A stretch of DNA of 64,000 nucleotides, taken from contig NZ_JASNJE010000007.1 in the NCBI RefSeq assembly GCF_030164465.1, positions 62,001 through 126,000 on the forward strand, in the 5' to 3' direction. The notes below the pieces were generated by a model. That model had not been told where the DNA came from. It ran no database searches and was given only the letters and a program-made list of their open reading frames with translations. The stretch is from Sedimentitalea xiamensis (GTDB lineage Bacteria > Pseudomonadota > Alphaproteobacteria > Rhodobacterales > Rhodobacteraceae). The position numbers and the translations under genes are program-made. Shown here piece by piece: positions 37,192-45,877 of the stretch. Position 1 is the stretch's first letter. Each line of letters opens with the position of its first letter.

Positions 37192-38247
37192 ATGCCGGTT
37201 ACATTTCGCCACAACATCCTGGTCGTTTCGGTGTTCACGGTCGCCTTGGGCGCGTTCGGCGCCTGGCTGGCCCATGCCGCATCCCTGCCCGCCTGGGTCC
37301 TGATGGGCCCCGCGCTGGCCGTCAGCCTGGGCGCCCTGACCGGCCTGCGGGTGCAGGTCGCCGATCCCATCCGCGATGCCTGTTTCGTGGTTCTTGGGCT
37401 GAGCATCGGAGCGGGGTTCGATACGGATGCCCGCGAGGTCCTGTTCCGCTGGCCGATGGCCTTTGTCGTCCTGGCGGTCGCGCTTGCCGTGACGATGCTC
37501 TGCTGCCGCGCGGTCCTGATCCGGGGATTCGGATTTGACGCCCGGAGCGCGAGTCTTGCCGCCGCGCCCGGTCATCTCAGTTTCGTTCTGGGCCTCGCAG
37601 CCGATCTGAAAAGCGACGTCGGACGCATCGCGGTCGTGCAGTCCATCCGCCTGCTGTTTCTGACGGTGTCGGTCCCGTTCGCGGCGCAGGCCATGGGATA
37701 CGAATTCGCAACGATCCAGATGTCCTCGGGGCCACCGATGAACATGGCGGTTCTGCTCGCGCTGGCCGTGGCCTCCATCGTGCTGGGGTTCGCATTTCGC
37801 GCCCTGCGGTTCCCGGCCCCGCTCCTGATGGCGGCGATGACCGTGTCGGCCTGCGGCCATGTGACCGGCCTGACGCCCGGCGCGGTGCCGCAGCTTCTGC
37901 TGACCCCGGCCCTGCTGGTGCTCGGAACCCTGATCGGCACCCGGTTCAGCGGAATGAGCCGCGCCCAGTTCGGCGGCTCGCTGCTGGCGGGCGCCTCCAC
38001 CACCATGATTTCCGTCGCGATCGCCATCCTCGCCGCTGCGCCGGTGGCGATGGCCTTGCAGATGCCGACAGCGCATGTTTTGGCCGCCTTCGCCCCCGGC
38101 GGACTGGAAACGATGATCGCCCTCGGTGTCACCATGGGCGCCAGTCCGGGGTTCATCGCCGCATGTCACGTCGCGCGGCTGATGATCCTGATCGTGCTGA
38201 TCCCGATCTTCGCCGGACGCCGAACGCAGGTCAGCCCGTCGGGCTAG
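37192..38247 (+). CDS. AbrB-family membrane protein
   Basis: This protein of about 351 residues has roughly ten hydrophobic segments arranged as two repeats of the AbrB duplication domain (Pfam AbrB, unrelated to the Bacillus regulator). Each repeat has a GxLLGAxxxT-like pattern, here PALAVSLGALTGL and LAGASTTMISVAIA. Such proteins are putative transporters, some described as ammonia monooxygenase-like by old error. An alternative ATG at 37177 adds five residues. Its TAG interlocks with the stop of the convergent Fur-family gene at CTAG (38244-38247). Confidence 0.8.
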   Translation: MPVTFRHNILVVSVFTVALGAFGAWLAHAASLPAWVLMGPALAVSLGALTGLRVQVADPIRDACFVVLGLSIGAGFDTDAREVLFRWPMAFVVLAVALAVTMLCCRAVLIRGFGFDARSASLAAAPGHLSFVLGLAADLKSDVGRIAVVQSIRLLFLTVSVPFAAQAMGYEFATIQMSSGPPMNMAVLLALAVASIVLGFAFRALRFPAPLLMAAMTVSACGHVTGLTPGAVPQLLLTPALLVLGTLIGTRFSGMSRAQFGGSLLAGASTTMISVAIAILAAAPVAMALQMPTAHVLAAFAPGGLETMIALGVTMGASPGFIAACHVARLMILIVLIPIFAGRRTQVSPSG

Positions 38248-38663
38248 CGCTTGCGGGCCGGAACGCCGTAGAGTTCCAGCTTGTGGCCGCGCAGTTCATA
38301 ACCCAGCTTGGCCGCGATCCGTTCCTGCAGCGCCTCGATCTCGGGATCGACGAACTCGATCACTTCGCCGGAATTCATGTCGATCAGGTGATCGTGATGA
38401 TCGCGTTCCGCGTCTTCATAACGCGCCCGCCCATCGCCGAATTCGAGACGGTCAAGGATGCCCGCCTCTTCAAAGAGCTTGACCGTCCGGTAGACCGTTG
38501 CGATCGAAATGCCCGAATCCTGCGCGCTCGCCCGCGCATAGAGTTCCTCGACATCCGGATGATCCTGGCTGTCCTCCAGCACTTGCGCGATGATGCGCCG
38601 CTGGCCGGTCATGCGCAGGCCCATGGCCTCGCAACGTGAGATGATCGGTTTCGCCATGGCCAT
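38244..38663 (-). CDS. Fur-family metal-dependent transcriptional regulator (Mur-like)
   Basis: This 139-residue protein has an N-terminal winged helix (recognition part SGISIATVYRTVKLFEEAG, about 50-68) and a dimerisation domain with the metal-site cluster ERDHHDHLID (H89, H90, H92). The C-terminal CxxC zinc pairs of E. coli Fur are absent. In Rhodobacterales such proteins act as manganese-responsive Mur rather than iron-responsive Fur, so the name Fur is avoided. Two near ATGs (38663, 38657) share the AAGGACGAGG site. Confidence 0.88.
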   Translation of the reverse strand: MAMAKPIISRCEAMGLRMTGQRRIIAQVLEDSQDHPDVEELYARASAQDSGISIATVYRTVKLFEEAGILDRLEFGDGRARYEDAERDHHDHLIDMNSGEVIEFVDPEIEALQERIAAKLGYELRGHKLELYGVPARKR

Positions 38664-39072
38664 CCTCGTCCTTGCAGCGGTGGCGCCGGGTCTAGATCAT
38701 TTCCACGGGCAGGAAAAGACAGAGCCAGACGATAAAACCCTGCCCGCGCCCGTCCGTGACGCAGCGCGACTTCCCGCCCCCGCAAGCCTAGCGGGTTGAC
38801 TTGAGGCGCGAAAAGGCCCATGTCCCGTTCATTCGATGTCTTCTGCCGCGTGAGCAGGACAGACCGGAGGCGGCACATCCGCCCGGCCAGACGCTGGCCC
38901 GACTGAGAGACATCGGCACCGTGTTCCCAAAATCACGCGTGGGGCCAAAACGCCGGACCAGTCCGATCGCGGCATGTCGCCGCCGGACCCGAGGGCTGGC
39001 GCCCCCATGGGCCATCGCAGGATGGCCCGATTGAATCGGCCCGCGATCATCGCGGGCTCGAAAGGATTTGAC
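38664..39072. other. 409-base gap and leader in front of the DEAD-box helicase gene
   Basis: This is the longest non-coding stretch in the window with no gene relic. It lies between divergent genes for the Fur-family protein and the helicase. A TTGACT near 38797 could be a -35, but I found no good -10. The last 50 bases contain CCGAT/ATCGG around a short loop and then a second, perfect hairpin close to the helicase ribosome binding site. Short reading frames are present on both strands, but none has a recognisable domain or a good start. Confidence 0.4.
39040..39056 (+). promoter_or_regulatory. Hairpin next to the helicase ribosome binding site
   Basis: CCCGCGA at 39040-39046 pairs with TCGCGGG at 39050-39056 around a 3-base loop (TCA). 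It ends five bases before AAAGGA (39061-39066), the ribosome binding site of the TTG start at 39073. A structure this close to the initiation site could make translation depend on temperature or on the helicase itself. Confidence 0.45.
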
Positions 39073-40359
39073 TTGAGCGACTTTGAAATGATGGGTCTGC
39101 CCGCCAAACTGGTGGAGCGCCTGAAGAAGATGGGTTTCGAAGACCCGACCCCGATCCAGAAGCAGGCGATCCCGCACGCTTTGAACGGGCGCGATGTGAT
39201 GGGCTTGGCCCAGACCGGGACCGGCAAGACGGCGGCCTTCGGCTTGCCGCTGGTCACGCGCATCCTCGAATTCGGCAGGAAGCCGGAAAATTTCACCGTG
39301 CGGGGTCTCGTCCTCGCTCCGACGCGGGAACTGGCGGGACAGATCGCGGACAACCTGCGCGCCATGACAGAAGGCACGCCGCTGAAGGTCGGAATGGTCG
39401 TCGGCGGGCAATCCATCAATACCCAGATCAACCGCCTGGAACGCGGCACCGACCTGCTCGTCGCCACGCCGGGCCGCCTGCTCGACCTGTTGGACCGCCG
39501 CGCGCTGACGCTGGACAGCTGTTCGTTCCTGGTCCTGGACGAGGCTGACCAGATGCTCGATCTGGGCTTCATCCATGCCCTGCGCAAGATCGCCGCGATG
39601 CTGCCCGCCGAACGCCAGACGATGCTATTTTCCGCGACCATGCCCAAGCAGATGAACGAGATCGCCAACAGCTATCTCAACCGTCCGATCCGGATAGAGG
39701 TTTCCCCGCCGGGCAAGGCCGCCGACAAGGTCACGCAGGAAGTCCATTTCATCGCCAAGGCGGAAAAGACCAACCTGCTGATCGAACTGCTCGACAAGCA
39801 CCGGGACGAACGCGCGCTGGTGTTCGGACGGACCAAGCACGGATCCGAGAAGCTGATGAAGACGCTTGAAAAACGCGGCTTCGCCACCGTCTCGATCCAC
39901 GGCAACAAGAGCCAGGGCCAGCGGGACCGCGCGATCGCGGCCTTCAAGTCCGGCCAGATCAAGGTTCTGGTGGCGACAGATGTCGCCGCGCGGGGGCTCG
40001 ACATCCCGGATGTGAAGCACGTCTACAACTACGACCTGCCGAACGTGCCGGACAATTACGTCCACCGGATCGGCCGCACCGCGCGCGCCGGCAAGGACGG
40101 AGCCGCGATTGCATTCTGCGCGCCCGACGAGATGGACGAATTCAAGGCGATCCAGAAAACCATGGGGCTTCGCATTCCGGTTGCGTCGGGACGCCCGTGG
40201 GAACCGATGGAAGAAGAAGCCAAACCCAAACGCGGTGGCGGACGACCGGGCGGAAACCCGCGCCGGGGCGGTCCGTCCGGCGGCAAGCCGGGGAACGCAT
40301 CAAGGCGTCGCCGCGGCCCGCAACGGGGCAAGGGCGGCGGCCAGAAATCGGCGGCCTGA
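39073..40359 (+). CDS. DEAD-box ATP-dependent RNA helicase
   Basis: This 428-residue helicase has the full motif set: Q-motif (GFEDPTPIQKQAIP), AQTGTGKT at 46-53, PTRELA, TPGRLLD, DEAD at 156-159, SAT, and HRIGRTARAG. The tail from about 385 is rich in Gly, Arg and Lys, as in RhlE-type proteins that act in ribosome assembly or RNA decay. The TTG start at 39073 is chosen over in-frame ATGs further up because AAAGGA lies 6 bases before it and the family N-terminus (SDFEMMGLP) begins there. Confidence 0.9.
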   Translation: MSDFEMMGLPAKLVERLKKMGFEDPTPIQKQAIPHALNGRDVMGLAQTGTGKTAAFGLPLVTRILEFGRKPENFTVRGLVLAPTRELAGQIADNLRAMTEGTPLKVGMVVGGQSINTQINRLERGTDLLVATPGRLLDLLDRRALTLDSCSFLVLDEADQMLDLGFIHALRKIAAMLPAERQTMLFSATMPKQMNEIANSYLNRPIRIEVSPPGKAADKVTQEVHFIAKAEKTNLLIELLDKHRDERALVFGRTKHGSEKLMKTLEKRGFATVSIHGNKSQGQRDRAIAAFKSGQIKVLVATDVAARGLDIPDVKHVYNYDLPNVPDNYVHRIGRTARAGKDGAAIAFCAPDEMDEFKAIQKTMGLRIPVASGRPWEPMEEEAKPKRGGGRPGGNPRRGGPSGGKPGNASRRRRGPQRGKGGGQKSAA

Positions 40360-40367
40360 TGGCGAAA

Positions 40368-40389
40368 AGGCCGGGCTCTGGCCCGGCCT
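40368..40389 (-). terminator. Terminator of the DUF533 gene, facing the helicase gene
   Basis: AGGCCGGGC at 40368-40376 pairs with GCCCGGCCT at 40381-40389 around TCTG. Read on the minus strand, the stem is followed by TTTT and lies directly after the stop of the gene at 40391, so it is a good intrinsic terminator there. On the plus strand it also follows the helicase stop by 8 bases, but without a T run. Confidence 0.7.
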
Positions 40390-40390
40390 G

Positions 40391-41206
40391 TCAGTCCTGA
40401 ACATACAACAGCGGCCGCCCCATCTGGGCATGCAGCGCGTTGACCACCCTCTCGCCCATGCCCAGACCTTCCGCCAGGCGATGCAGGAACACCGCCTCGG
40501 GCGGCGTGTCCAGCCGGACCGCCATCAGGGCCGCCGTATAGATCTGGACGATCTGGCTTGCCGGCGTCGCTTGCGCCAAGGCCGCGACGTCCAGCGGCTC
40601 CGCCAGAAGTTCCTGAACCAAGGCCCTGTCGGCGGGGTCCGGATTCGCTCCGAGGCTGCCGAGTATGACCTCCTTTTCCTCCGCGTCGATTTCCCCATCC
40701 GCCTTCGCGGCCATGAGGATGGCGCGCAGTATCAGAGCCGCGGATTTCTCGGCCTCGGGAACCGGCGCGCCCGAATTGTAGGTATCCAGCAGGTCGCCGA
40801 TGGTTTCACCGGTTTCAGCCGCCGCGCCGCTGAGCGCGGTCATCATCGCGTTCACACCCAGATCGGCTTCGCTGTCGGATGCGGTTTGCACGGTGACTTC
40901 ACTGTCGACAGGTTCCGAGGCGGAGGGTGCCGGATCGCTATCCGGCGCCTTCAAACGTTCGGGCAGGCGTCGCCCCGCCTGTTCCCTGACCAGGTTGCGC
41001 AGCCTCTCCTTGCCCTTGCCGTCCCTGAGATCACTGGCCAGGCGCTCGACCTTTTCGCGCCCTTCGCTGGCCCGGTCGAGCAAGGCCCGCGCCCGTTCCG
41101 CATCGACCGCTCTCTGTTCGTCATCCTCGTCCGCGGCACCTTTCAGCAAGCTGCGCGACCGGGCATAGCCCACCGCGACCTTCGCGAGGGTCGCCACCAC
41201 CGCCAT
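40391..41206 (-). CDS. DUF533 / TerB-like protein (first of two paralogues)
   Basis: This 271-residue protein has an Ala-rich N-terminus, a charged middle (about 25-110) and a C-terminal helical domain of the DUF533/TerB-like type. It contains AILMAAKADGEIDAEEKEVIL (about 165-185), an acidic loop that may bind a metal ion. The C-terminal part from about 130 aligns with the next gene along its length, including the ending HAQMGRPLLY, so the two are paralogues. The function is unknown; some relatives are membrane-associated. Confidence 0.75.
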   Translation of the reverse strand: MAVVATLAKVAVGYARSRSLLKGAADEDDEQRAVDAERARALLDRASEGREKVERLASDLRDGKGKERLRNLVREQAGRRLPERLKAPDSDPAPSASEPVDSEVTVQTASDSEADLGVNAMMTALSGAAAETGETIGDLLDTYNSGAPVPEAEKSAALILRAILMAAKADGEIDAEEKEVILGSLGANPDPADRALVQELLAEPLDVAALAQATPASQIVQIYTAALMAVRLDTPPEAVFLHRLAEGLGMGERVVNALHAQMGRPLLYVQD

Positions 41207-41262
41207 TTACCAGTCCCTCCCCTGCCGGAGCCATGTGCTCACGATGCGAGCATCGTTCGCGA

Positions 41263-42111
41263 TCAAGCGTAAAGCGGCTGAGCCCCCATCTGTAAATGCA
41301 GCGCATTGACAATCTGCTGGTTGAGACCCAGCGCCCTGGCAAGCCGGTCCAGATAATGCGCTTCGCCCTGCGTATCGAGCCGGATCGACATCAGCGACAT
41401 GGCATAGACCTGCATCTTCTGCGCGTCCGGCGTATCCGCGGCGAGGCTTTCCACATCCACGGGGGCGGCAAGTTGCGCCTTGACGAAGGCGATATCTTTT
41501 GCGTCGGCGTCTTCACCGACGGTTTCCATGATCTTGTCCTGTTCGGCGCGGTCGATCTCGCCATCCGCCTTGGCCGCCTGGATCATCGCCCGCAGCATCA
41601 GCCCGGCGGCATCCTCCGCCTGCGGGGCGGTCCTGGCCGTATCGAACTGGTCGATCATCGCGCTGGTGCTTTTTCCGGTCACGGCGGCGGCTCCGCCAAG
41701 AGCGGCCAGGATCCCGGCCAGCCCCGCCCCGGCCCCGCCGCCGGTGGCGGCGCCGGACAGCAATCCGCCCTTGTCGCCCGAAGATGCGCCGCCGCCAAGC
41801 ATCGACGACAGGTCGAACCCGCTCTGCCCCGCCATCTTGGCGATCATGTTCTGCATGTCGGCAAGACCGCCGCCGCCGGACATCTTGGCCAACATGTCCT
41901 GCAAGCCGCCCATGCCGGAGCCGCTGGCCATCTGGGACATCATGTCCTGCATGTTGCCCAGGCCCGGCGCCTGATCCGCTTCAGCCTCGTCCGGCGATAT
42001 GCGTGCGCCGCCGAACAGTTCCCCGATGCCTTTCGACCCGCCCATCCTGTCGATTCCGCGCGCCGCGGCATAGCCGATCGCAACCTTCGCCAGCGTTCCC
42101 ATCAAACTCAT
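41263..42111 (-). CDS. DUF533 / TerB-like protein (second of two paralogues)
   Basis: This 282-residue paralogue of the gene 56 bases downstream shares TLAKVAIGYA at the start, the AKADGEIDRAEQDKIM acidic loop, and the ending ALHLQMGAQPLYA. The middle differs: it is low-complexity, rich in Gly, Met, Ser and Ala, with repeats like MQNMIAKMAG and LQDMLAKMSG that form near-periodic Met-rich units (about 50-115). The start at 42111 is chosen because the paralogue starts the same way. The function is unknown. Confidence 0.75.
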   Translation of the reverse strand: MSLMGTLAKVAIGYAAARGIDRMGGSKGIGELFGGARISPDEAEADQAPGLGNMQDMMSQMASGSGMGGLQDMLAKMSGGGGLADMQNMIAKMAGQSGFDLSSMLGGGASSGDKGGLLSGAATGGGAGAGLAGILAALGGAAAVTGKSTSAMIDQFDTARTAPQAEDAAGLMLRAMIQAAKADGEIDRAEQDKIMETVGEDADAKDIAFVKAQLAAPVDVESLAADTPDAQKMQVYAMSLMSIRLDTQGEAHYLDRLARALGLNQQIVNALHLQMGAQPLYA

Positions 42112-42218
42112 CGTGTCACCCCCCGGTCCAAAATGAAAAACCTGCCTTACGGTGACAGATCGCACGCAGTATGAAAGAAAAAAATGGTCCGGGCCACAAA
42201 ACTTGCCGTCCCGCCGAT

Positions 42219-42932
42219 TCAGTCCGCGACGAGATCGGCCCAGATCGGAAGATGGTCCGACGCGATCTGCGCGGGACGCTGGGAATAGACCCCGTGCCGC
42301 GCCGCGCTCAGCCCGCGCCCCAGCGCGATCCGGTCCAGCGCCCCGACAGGGCGCGGCGCGGGAAAACTGGCCTGAGGCGGCAGGAAACGCATCTGCGGGG
42401 CACAATGGTCCAGAACCGGCTGGCGCGACCATTCGTTGAAATCGCCGGCCCAGACCGTGGGGAGTTCCGGCCAGTCTGACATTTCCGCGGTCAGGTGCAA
42501 CAGTTGCTGGCGGCGATACTGACCGATCAGCCCGAGATGCAGGCCGATGACCCGCAACGGTCCCAGCGGCGTGTCCAGTTCCACCCGCACGGCCCCGCGC
42601 GGTTCCAGACCCGGCAGGGAAACATGCCCCAATCCGGTCAGACGGATACGGTCGTCGCGCCAGATCACCGCGTTGCCATGCCAGCCCAGCGATCCGGCGC
42701 CGCCGAGATCCGCGATCTGCCAGCCCGCTTCGTTCAGAACGAAATGCGGCAGCGCCGCAGGCCGGGGCGGTAGCCGCTTGTCGGCCTCCTGAAGAACCAC
42801 GACCGAAGCGCCCATCCCGTCCAGCACCTGGAGGATGCGCCGCGGCCGGCGCCGCATGTCGAGCCCGACGCATTTCTGGATGTTGTAGCTGCCCAGGCGC
42901 AGGGTCGCGGAATCGGCGGTAGACGGTTTCAT
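42219..42932 (-). CDS. Endonuclease/exonuclease/phosphatase family hydrolase
   Basis: This 237-residue protein has the EEP fold: GSYNIQKCVG near the N-terminus, VLQEAD for the catalytic Glu, WAGDFNEW (Asp-Asn pair), and ASDHLPI near the end with the catalytic Asp-His. Members cleave DNA, RNA or phosphodiesters of lipids and nucleotides; the substrate is not evident. The start at 42932 is uncertain because the ribosome binding site is weak. It is divergent from the next DMT transporter gene. Confidence 0.82.
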   Translation of the reverse strand: MKPSTADSATLRLGSYNIQKCVGLDMRRRPRRILQVLDGMGASVVVLQEADKRLPPRPAALPHFVLNEAGWQIADLGGAGSLGWHGNAVIWRDDRIRLTGLGHVSLPGLEPRGAVRVELDTPLGPLRVIGLHLGLIGQYRRQQLLHLTAEMSDWPELPTVWAGDFNEWSRQPVLDHCAPQMRFLPPQASFPAPRPVGALDRIALGRGLSAARHGVYSQRPAQIASDHLPIWADLVAD

Positions 42933-43048
42933 GCGGTTTGGGACTCCCGTTTCGGTCCTCCCATTTCTTGCGGCCAGTTCTCCGGAACCGCAAGCCCGGC
43001 AATCCTGAACCCCTTGACTTGTGAAGCATCTGCACATCCCTTGAGCGA

Positions 43049-43924
43049 ATGGATCAAAAGCGCGCAATCGACGGGTTCGGAGCGGCGGCACTCGCCGGAT
43101 TTGCCGCGATCCTGGCGTTCAACCAGGTGGTGATCAAGGTCACGGGAGACGGGTTCGGACCGGTCTTTCAGGCAGCCCTGCGCTCCGTCGGAGCGGCGTT
43201 CTTTCTCCTGATCTGGATGCGCGCCCGCAACATTCCGCTGGCCCCGCCAAGGGGAACCCTGCTGTGGGGAACGCTATCGGGACTGGTTTTTTCCATTGAA
43301 TTCATATTCATATACAACGCACTTGACCTGACGACCGTATCGCGGGCTTCGATTCTTTTCTATTCGATGCCGGTCTGGGTGGCCTTGGCCGGCCACATGC
43401 TGTTGCCCGGCGAGCGCCTCACTCCGGTGCGCGCCATCGGACTGGCGCTGGCGCTGGTGGGCGTCGCGCTCGCCTTCGCCGACCGCGGCAGCGGCCAGGC
43501 CAGTCTCGCGGGCGACCTTCTTGCGCTTGGCGCAGCGCTCGCCTGGGCCGCCATCGCGATCATGGTGCGCGTGACGCCGATGGCGCGGATGCGGCCGGAA
43601 TCGCAATTGCTCTGCCAGGTGGCGGTGTCGGCGGTCGTGCTGATGGCCCTCGCTCCGCTCTTTGGCGCCCTGATCCGCGAACCGGAATGGTTTCACATCG
43701 CGGGGATCGGCTTTCAGGCCATCGTCGTCGTCGGTCTGGGATATCTCATGTGGTTCTGGCTGATGACGATCTATCAGGCCAACGCGGTCGCGTCGTTTTC
43801 GTTCCTGTCGCCGGTTCTCGCGGTGTTCTTCGGCTGGGCGATTCTGGGCGAAACGATCGGGGTCCAGATCTGGGTCGCACTTGGCCTCGTTGCCGCGGGA
43901 ATCACGCTGATCAACCGCCGCTGA
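43049..43924 (+). CDS. DMT-superfamily transporter (EamA family)
   Basis: This 291-residue protein has about ten hydrophobic helices in two EamA repeats, and conserved Pro-Val-Trp (SMPVWVALAGHMLLPGE) between helices 4 and 5. It is a different branch from the EamA protein at 36141-37076. The substrate is unknown. It ends four bases before the 3' end of the convergent selO gene. Confidence 0.87.
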   Translation: MDQKRAIDGFGAAALAGFAAILAFNQVVIKVTGDGFGPVFQAALRSVGAAFFLLIWMRARNIPLAPPRGTLLWGTLSGLVFSIEFIFIYNALDLTTVSRASILFYSMPVWVALAGHMLLPGERLTPVRAIGLALALVGVALAFADRGSGQASLAGDLLALGAALAWAAIAIMVRVTPMARMRPESQLLCQVAVSAVVLMALAPLFGALIREPEWFHIAGIGFQAIVVVGLGYLMWFWLMTIYQANAVASFSFLSPVLAVFFGWAILGETIGVQIWVALGLVAAGITLINRR

Positions 43925-43928
43925 CCTT

Positions 43929-45347
43929 TCAGGTTCCGCAGAAGGTCGCAGCGACGACTTCGGAAGGCGCCGGGGGACGCATCAGGTCCGCATGGTCGGG
44001 CTGATCGTCGAACGGCCGCTTCAGCACCGCGTTCAGCCGGTCGAACAGGGCATAGTCGCCATCGACCGCCGCCGCGATCATCTGTTCGATCCGGTGATTG
44101 CGCGGGATGAAGGCGGGATTCGCGGCATTCATCACGGGCACGGGATCCGGTTCATCCCGAAGCCGCGCGCGCCACCCGTCGGCCCAGGCGTCGAAGGCTT
44201 CGGGGTCGGCGAACTGATCCCGCGCCGCGGTCCCGGCCAGCGCACGGAAAGTGTTGGTGAAATCCGCCTGCCCCGCCGCCATGAGATCGAGCAGGTCGTT
44301 GATCAGCACATGATCGCCGTCCGAGGCTTGCGTGATACCGATCTTGGCGCGGAAAACGTGAAGCCAGCGATCGCGGATCAGCCCCGGCATCGCATGAACG
44401 ATTTCCGTCGCCTCCTCTACCAGCGCCTCGCGGTCTTCGGCCTGCTGGATCAGCGCGGTGGCCAGCTGGGCCAGGTTCCAGACCGCGATATCAGGCTGGT
44501 TGGAATAGGCATAGCGCCCCATCCGGTCGATCGAACTGAACACCGTGTCCGGGTGATAGACATCCATGAAGGCGCAGGGACCGTAATCTATCGTTTCGCC
44601 GGAGATCGACGAATTGTCCGTATTCATGACCCCGTGAATGAACCCCACGCCCATCCACTGCGCGATGAGACGCGCCTGCGCGTCGCGCACGGCGGCGAGC
44701 AGCCCCATCGGACCGCTGACATCCGGATAGTGGCGCGCGATGGCATAGTCGGTCAGCTGTTTGAGGCTGCGCGCATCGCCGCGCGCCGCGAACACCTGAA
44801 AAGTTCCCACCCGCAGGTGGCTTTTGGCGACGCGGGTCAGGACAGCTCCGGGCAGAACCGTCTCGCGATAGACGGCTTCGCCGGTTTCCGCCGCCGCCAG
44901 TGCGCGGGTGGTCGGAATGCCCATGGCATGCATCGCCTCGCTGACCACGTATTCACGCAGCACCGGACCCAGCCAGGCCCGCCCGTCGCCGCCCCGCGAA
45001 TAGGGCGTACGGCCCGATCCCTTCAACTGGATATCGCGGCGCACCCCGTCGGTGCCCAGGGTCTCTCCCAGCAGCACCGCGCGCCCGTCGCCAAGCTGCG
45101 GATTGTACTGGCCGAACTGGTGGCCGGAATAAAGCTGAGAGATGGGCGCGGCGCCATCCGGCACCACATTGCCCGCAAAGACCTGCGCCATTTGTTCGGC
45201 ATCGCCGGGGCTGATCCCCAGAAGCCGCGCCAGATCGTCGTTGAAGGCGACGAGGCGCGGGGATTTCACCGGATCGGGCGCCTGCCGCGAATAGAAACTC
45301 GCGGGCAGGCGGGCATAGCTGTTGTCAAACGGGATCATCAGGGCCAT
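43929..45347 (-). CDS. selO: Protein adenylyltransferase SelO (YdiU family)
   Basis: This 472-residue pseudokinase-fold enzyme transfers AMP from ATP to protein hydroxyls. Conserved parts are [33 protein letters not shown], and [19 protein letters not shown] for the catalytic metal site. The C-terminal end is FCGT, so a Cys replaces the selenocysteine of animal SelO two residues from the end. The length matches E. coli YdiU. It is a single gene, facing the DMT transporter gene at its 3' end. Confidence 0.92.
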   Translation of the reverse strand: MALMIPFDNSYARLPASFYSRQAPDPVKSPRLVAFNDDLARLLGISPGDAEQMAQVFAGNVVPDGAAPISQLYSGHQFGQYNPQLGDGRAVLLGETLGTDGVRRDIQLKGSGRTPYSRGGDGRAWLGPVLREYVVSEAMHAMGIPTTRALAAAETGEAVYRETVLPGAVLTRVAKSHLRVGTFQVFAARGDARSLKQLTDYAIARHYPDVSGPMGLLAAVRDAQARLIAQWMGVGFIHGVMNTDNSSISGETIDYGPCAFMDVYHPDTVFSSIDRMGRYAYSNQPDIAVWNLAQLATALIQQAEDREALVEEATEIVHAMPGLIRDRWLHVFRAKIGITQASDGDHVLINDLLDLMAAGQADFTNTFRALAGTAARDQFADPEAFDAWADGWRARLRDEPDPVPVMNAANPAFIPRNHRIEQMIAAAVDGDYALFDRLNAVLKRPFDDQPDHADLMRPPAPSEVVAATFCGT

Positions 45348-45430
45348 GGGAGATAGATAATCGACCAGTTCGAAATTACCATAGACCCGGCGCGCGCCGG
45401 GTATCCGGTTCGGCCGGACGAGGAGGCTCC

Positions 45431-45850
45431 ATGACCGCAGAGGACATCATTTCCCGGCTCGATCTCGCCCCGCATCCCGAAGGCGGCTGGTATCGCCAGA
45501 CCTGGCAGGCGGACAATGCCGGGCGCGCAACCGGCACCTGCATCTATTTCCTGCTGCGAAACGGCGAACGCAGCCATTGGCACAGGGTGGATGCCACCGA
45601 AATCTGGCTGTTTCACCTGGGCGCGCCGTTGATCCTGTCGATTGCCGCGACGGACGCGGGCCCCTGCACCGATCACAGGCTTGGACCGGATCTGGCCACC
45701 GACCGCCCGCAGGTCATCGTGCCGGCGGATCACTGGCAATCGGCGCGCAGCACCGGATCGTTCACGCTGGTCAGTTGCGCCGTGTCGCCGGGGTTCCGGT
45801 TCTCGGGTTTCACCCTCGCGCCGCAAGGCTTTGACATCCCTCGGGGTTGA
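45431..45850 (+). CDS. DUF985 cupin-like protein
   Basis: This 139-residue protein belongs to the cupin-fold DUF985 family, with the typical [14 protein letters not shown] start (about 10-23), the [12 protein letters not shown] strand and the PADHWQSAR region. The pocket may bind a metal or sugar-like ligand, but no function is known. GAGGAGG lies just before the ATG. It is convergent with anmK, with 27 bases between. Confidence 0.83.
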   Translation: MTAEDIISRLDLAPHPEGGWYRQTWQADNAGRATGTCIYFLLRNGERSHWHRVDATEIWLFHLGAPLILSIAATDAGPCTDHRLGPDLATDRPQVIVPADHWQSARSTGSFTLVSCAVSPGFRFSGFTLAPQGFDIPRG

Positions 45851-45877
45851 GATCAGGCTCTCCCGGCCGGGCGGGAC

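Noticed and set aside
38244-38663. Naming the regulator Irr or classical Fur
   Set aside because: It lacks the C-terminal CxxC pairs of E. coli Fur and the heme-type motif of Irr; a Mur-like assignment is more likely but not provable from sequence.
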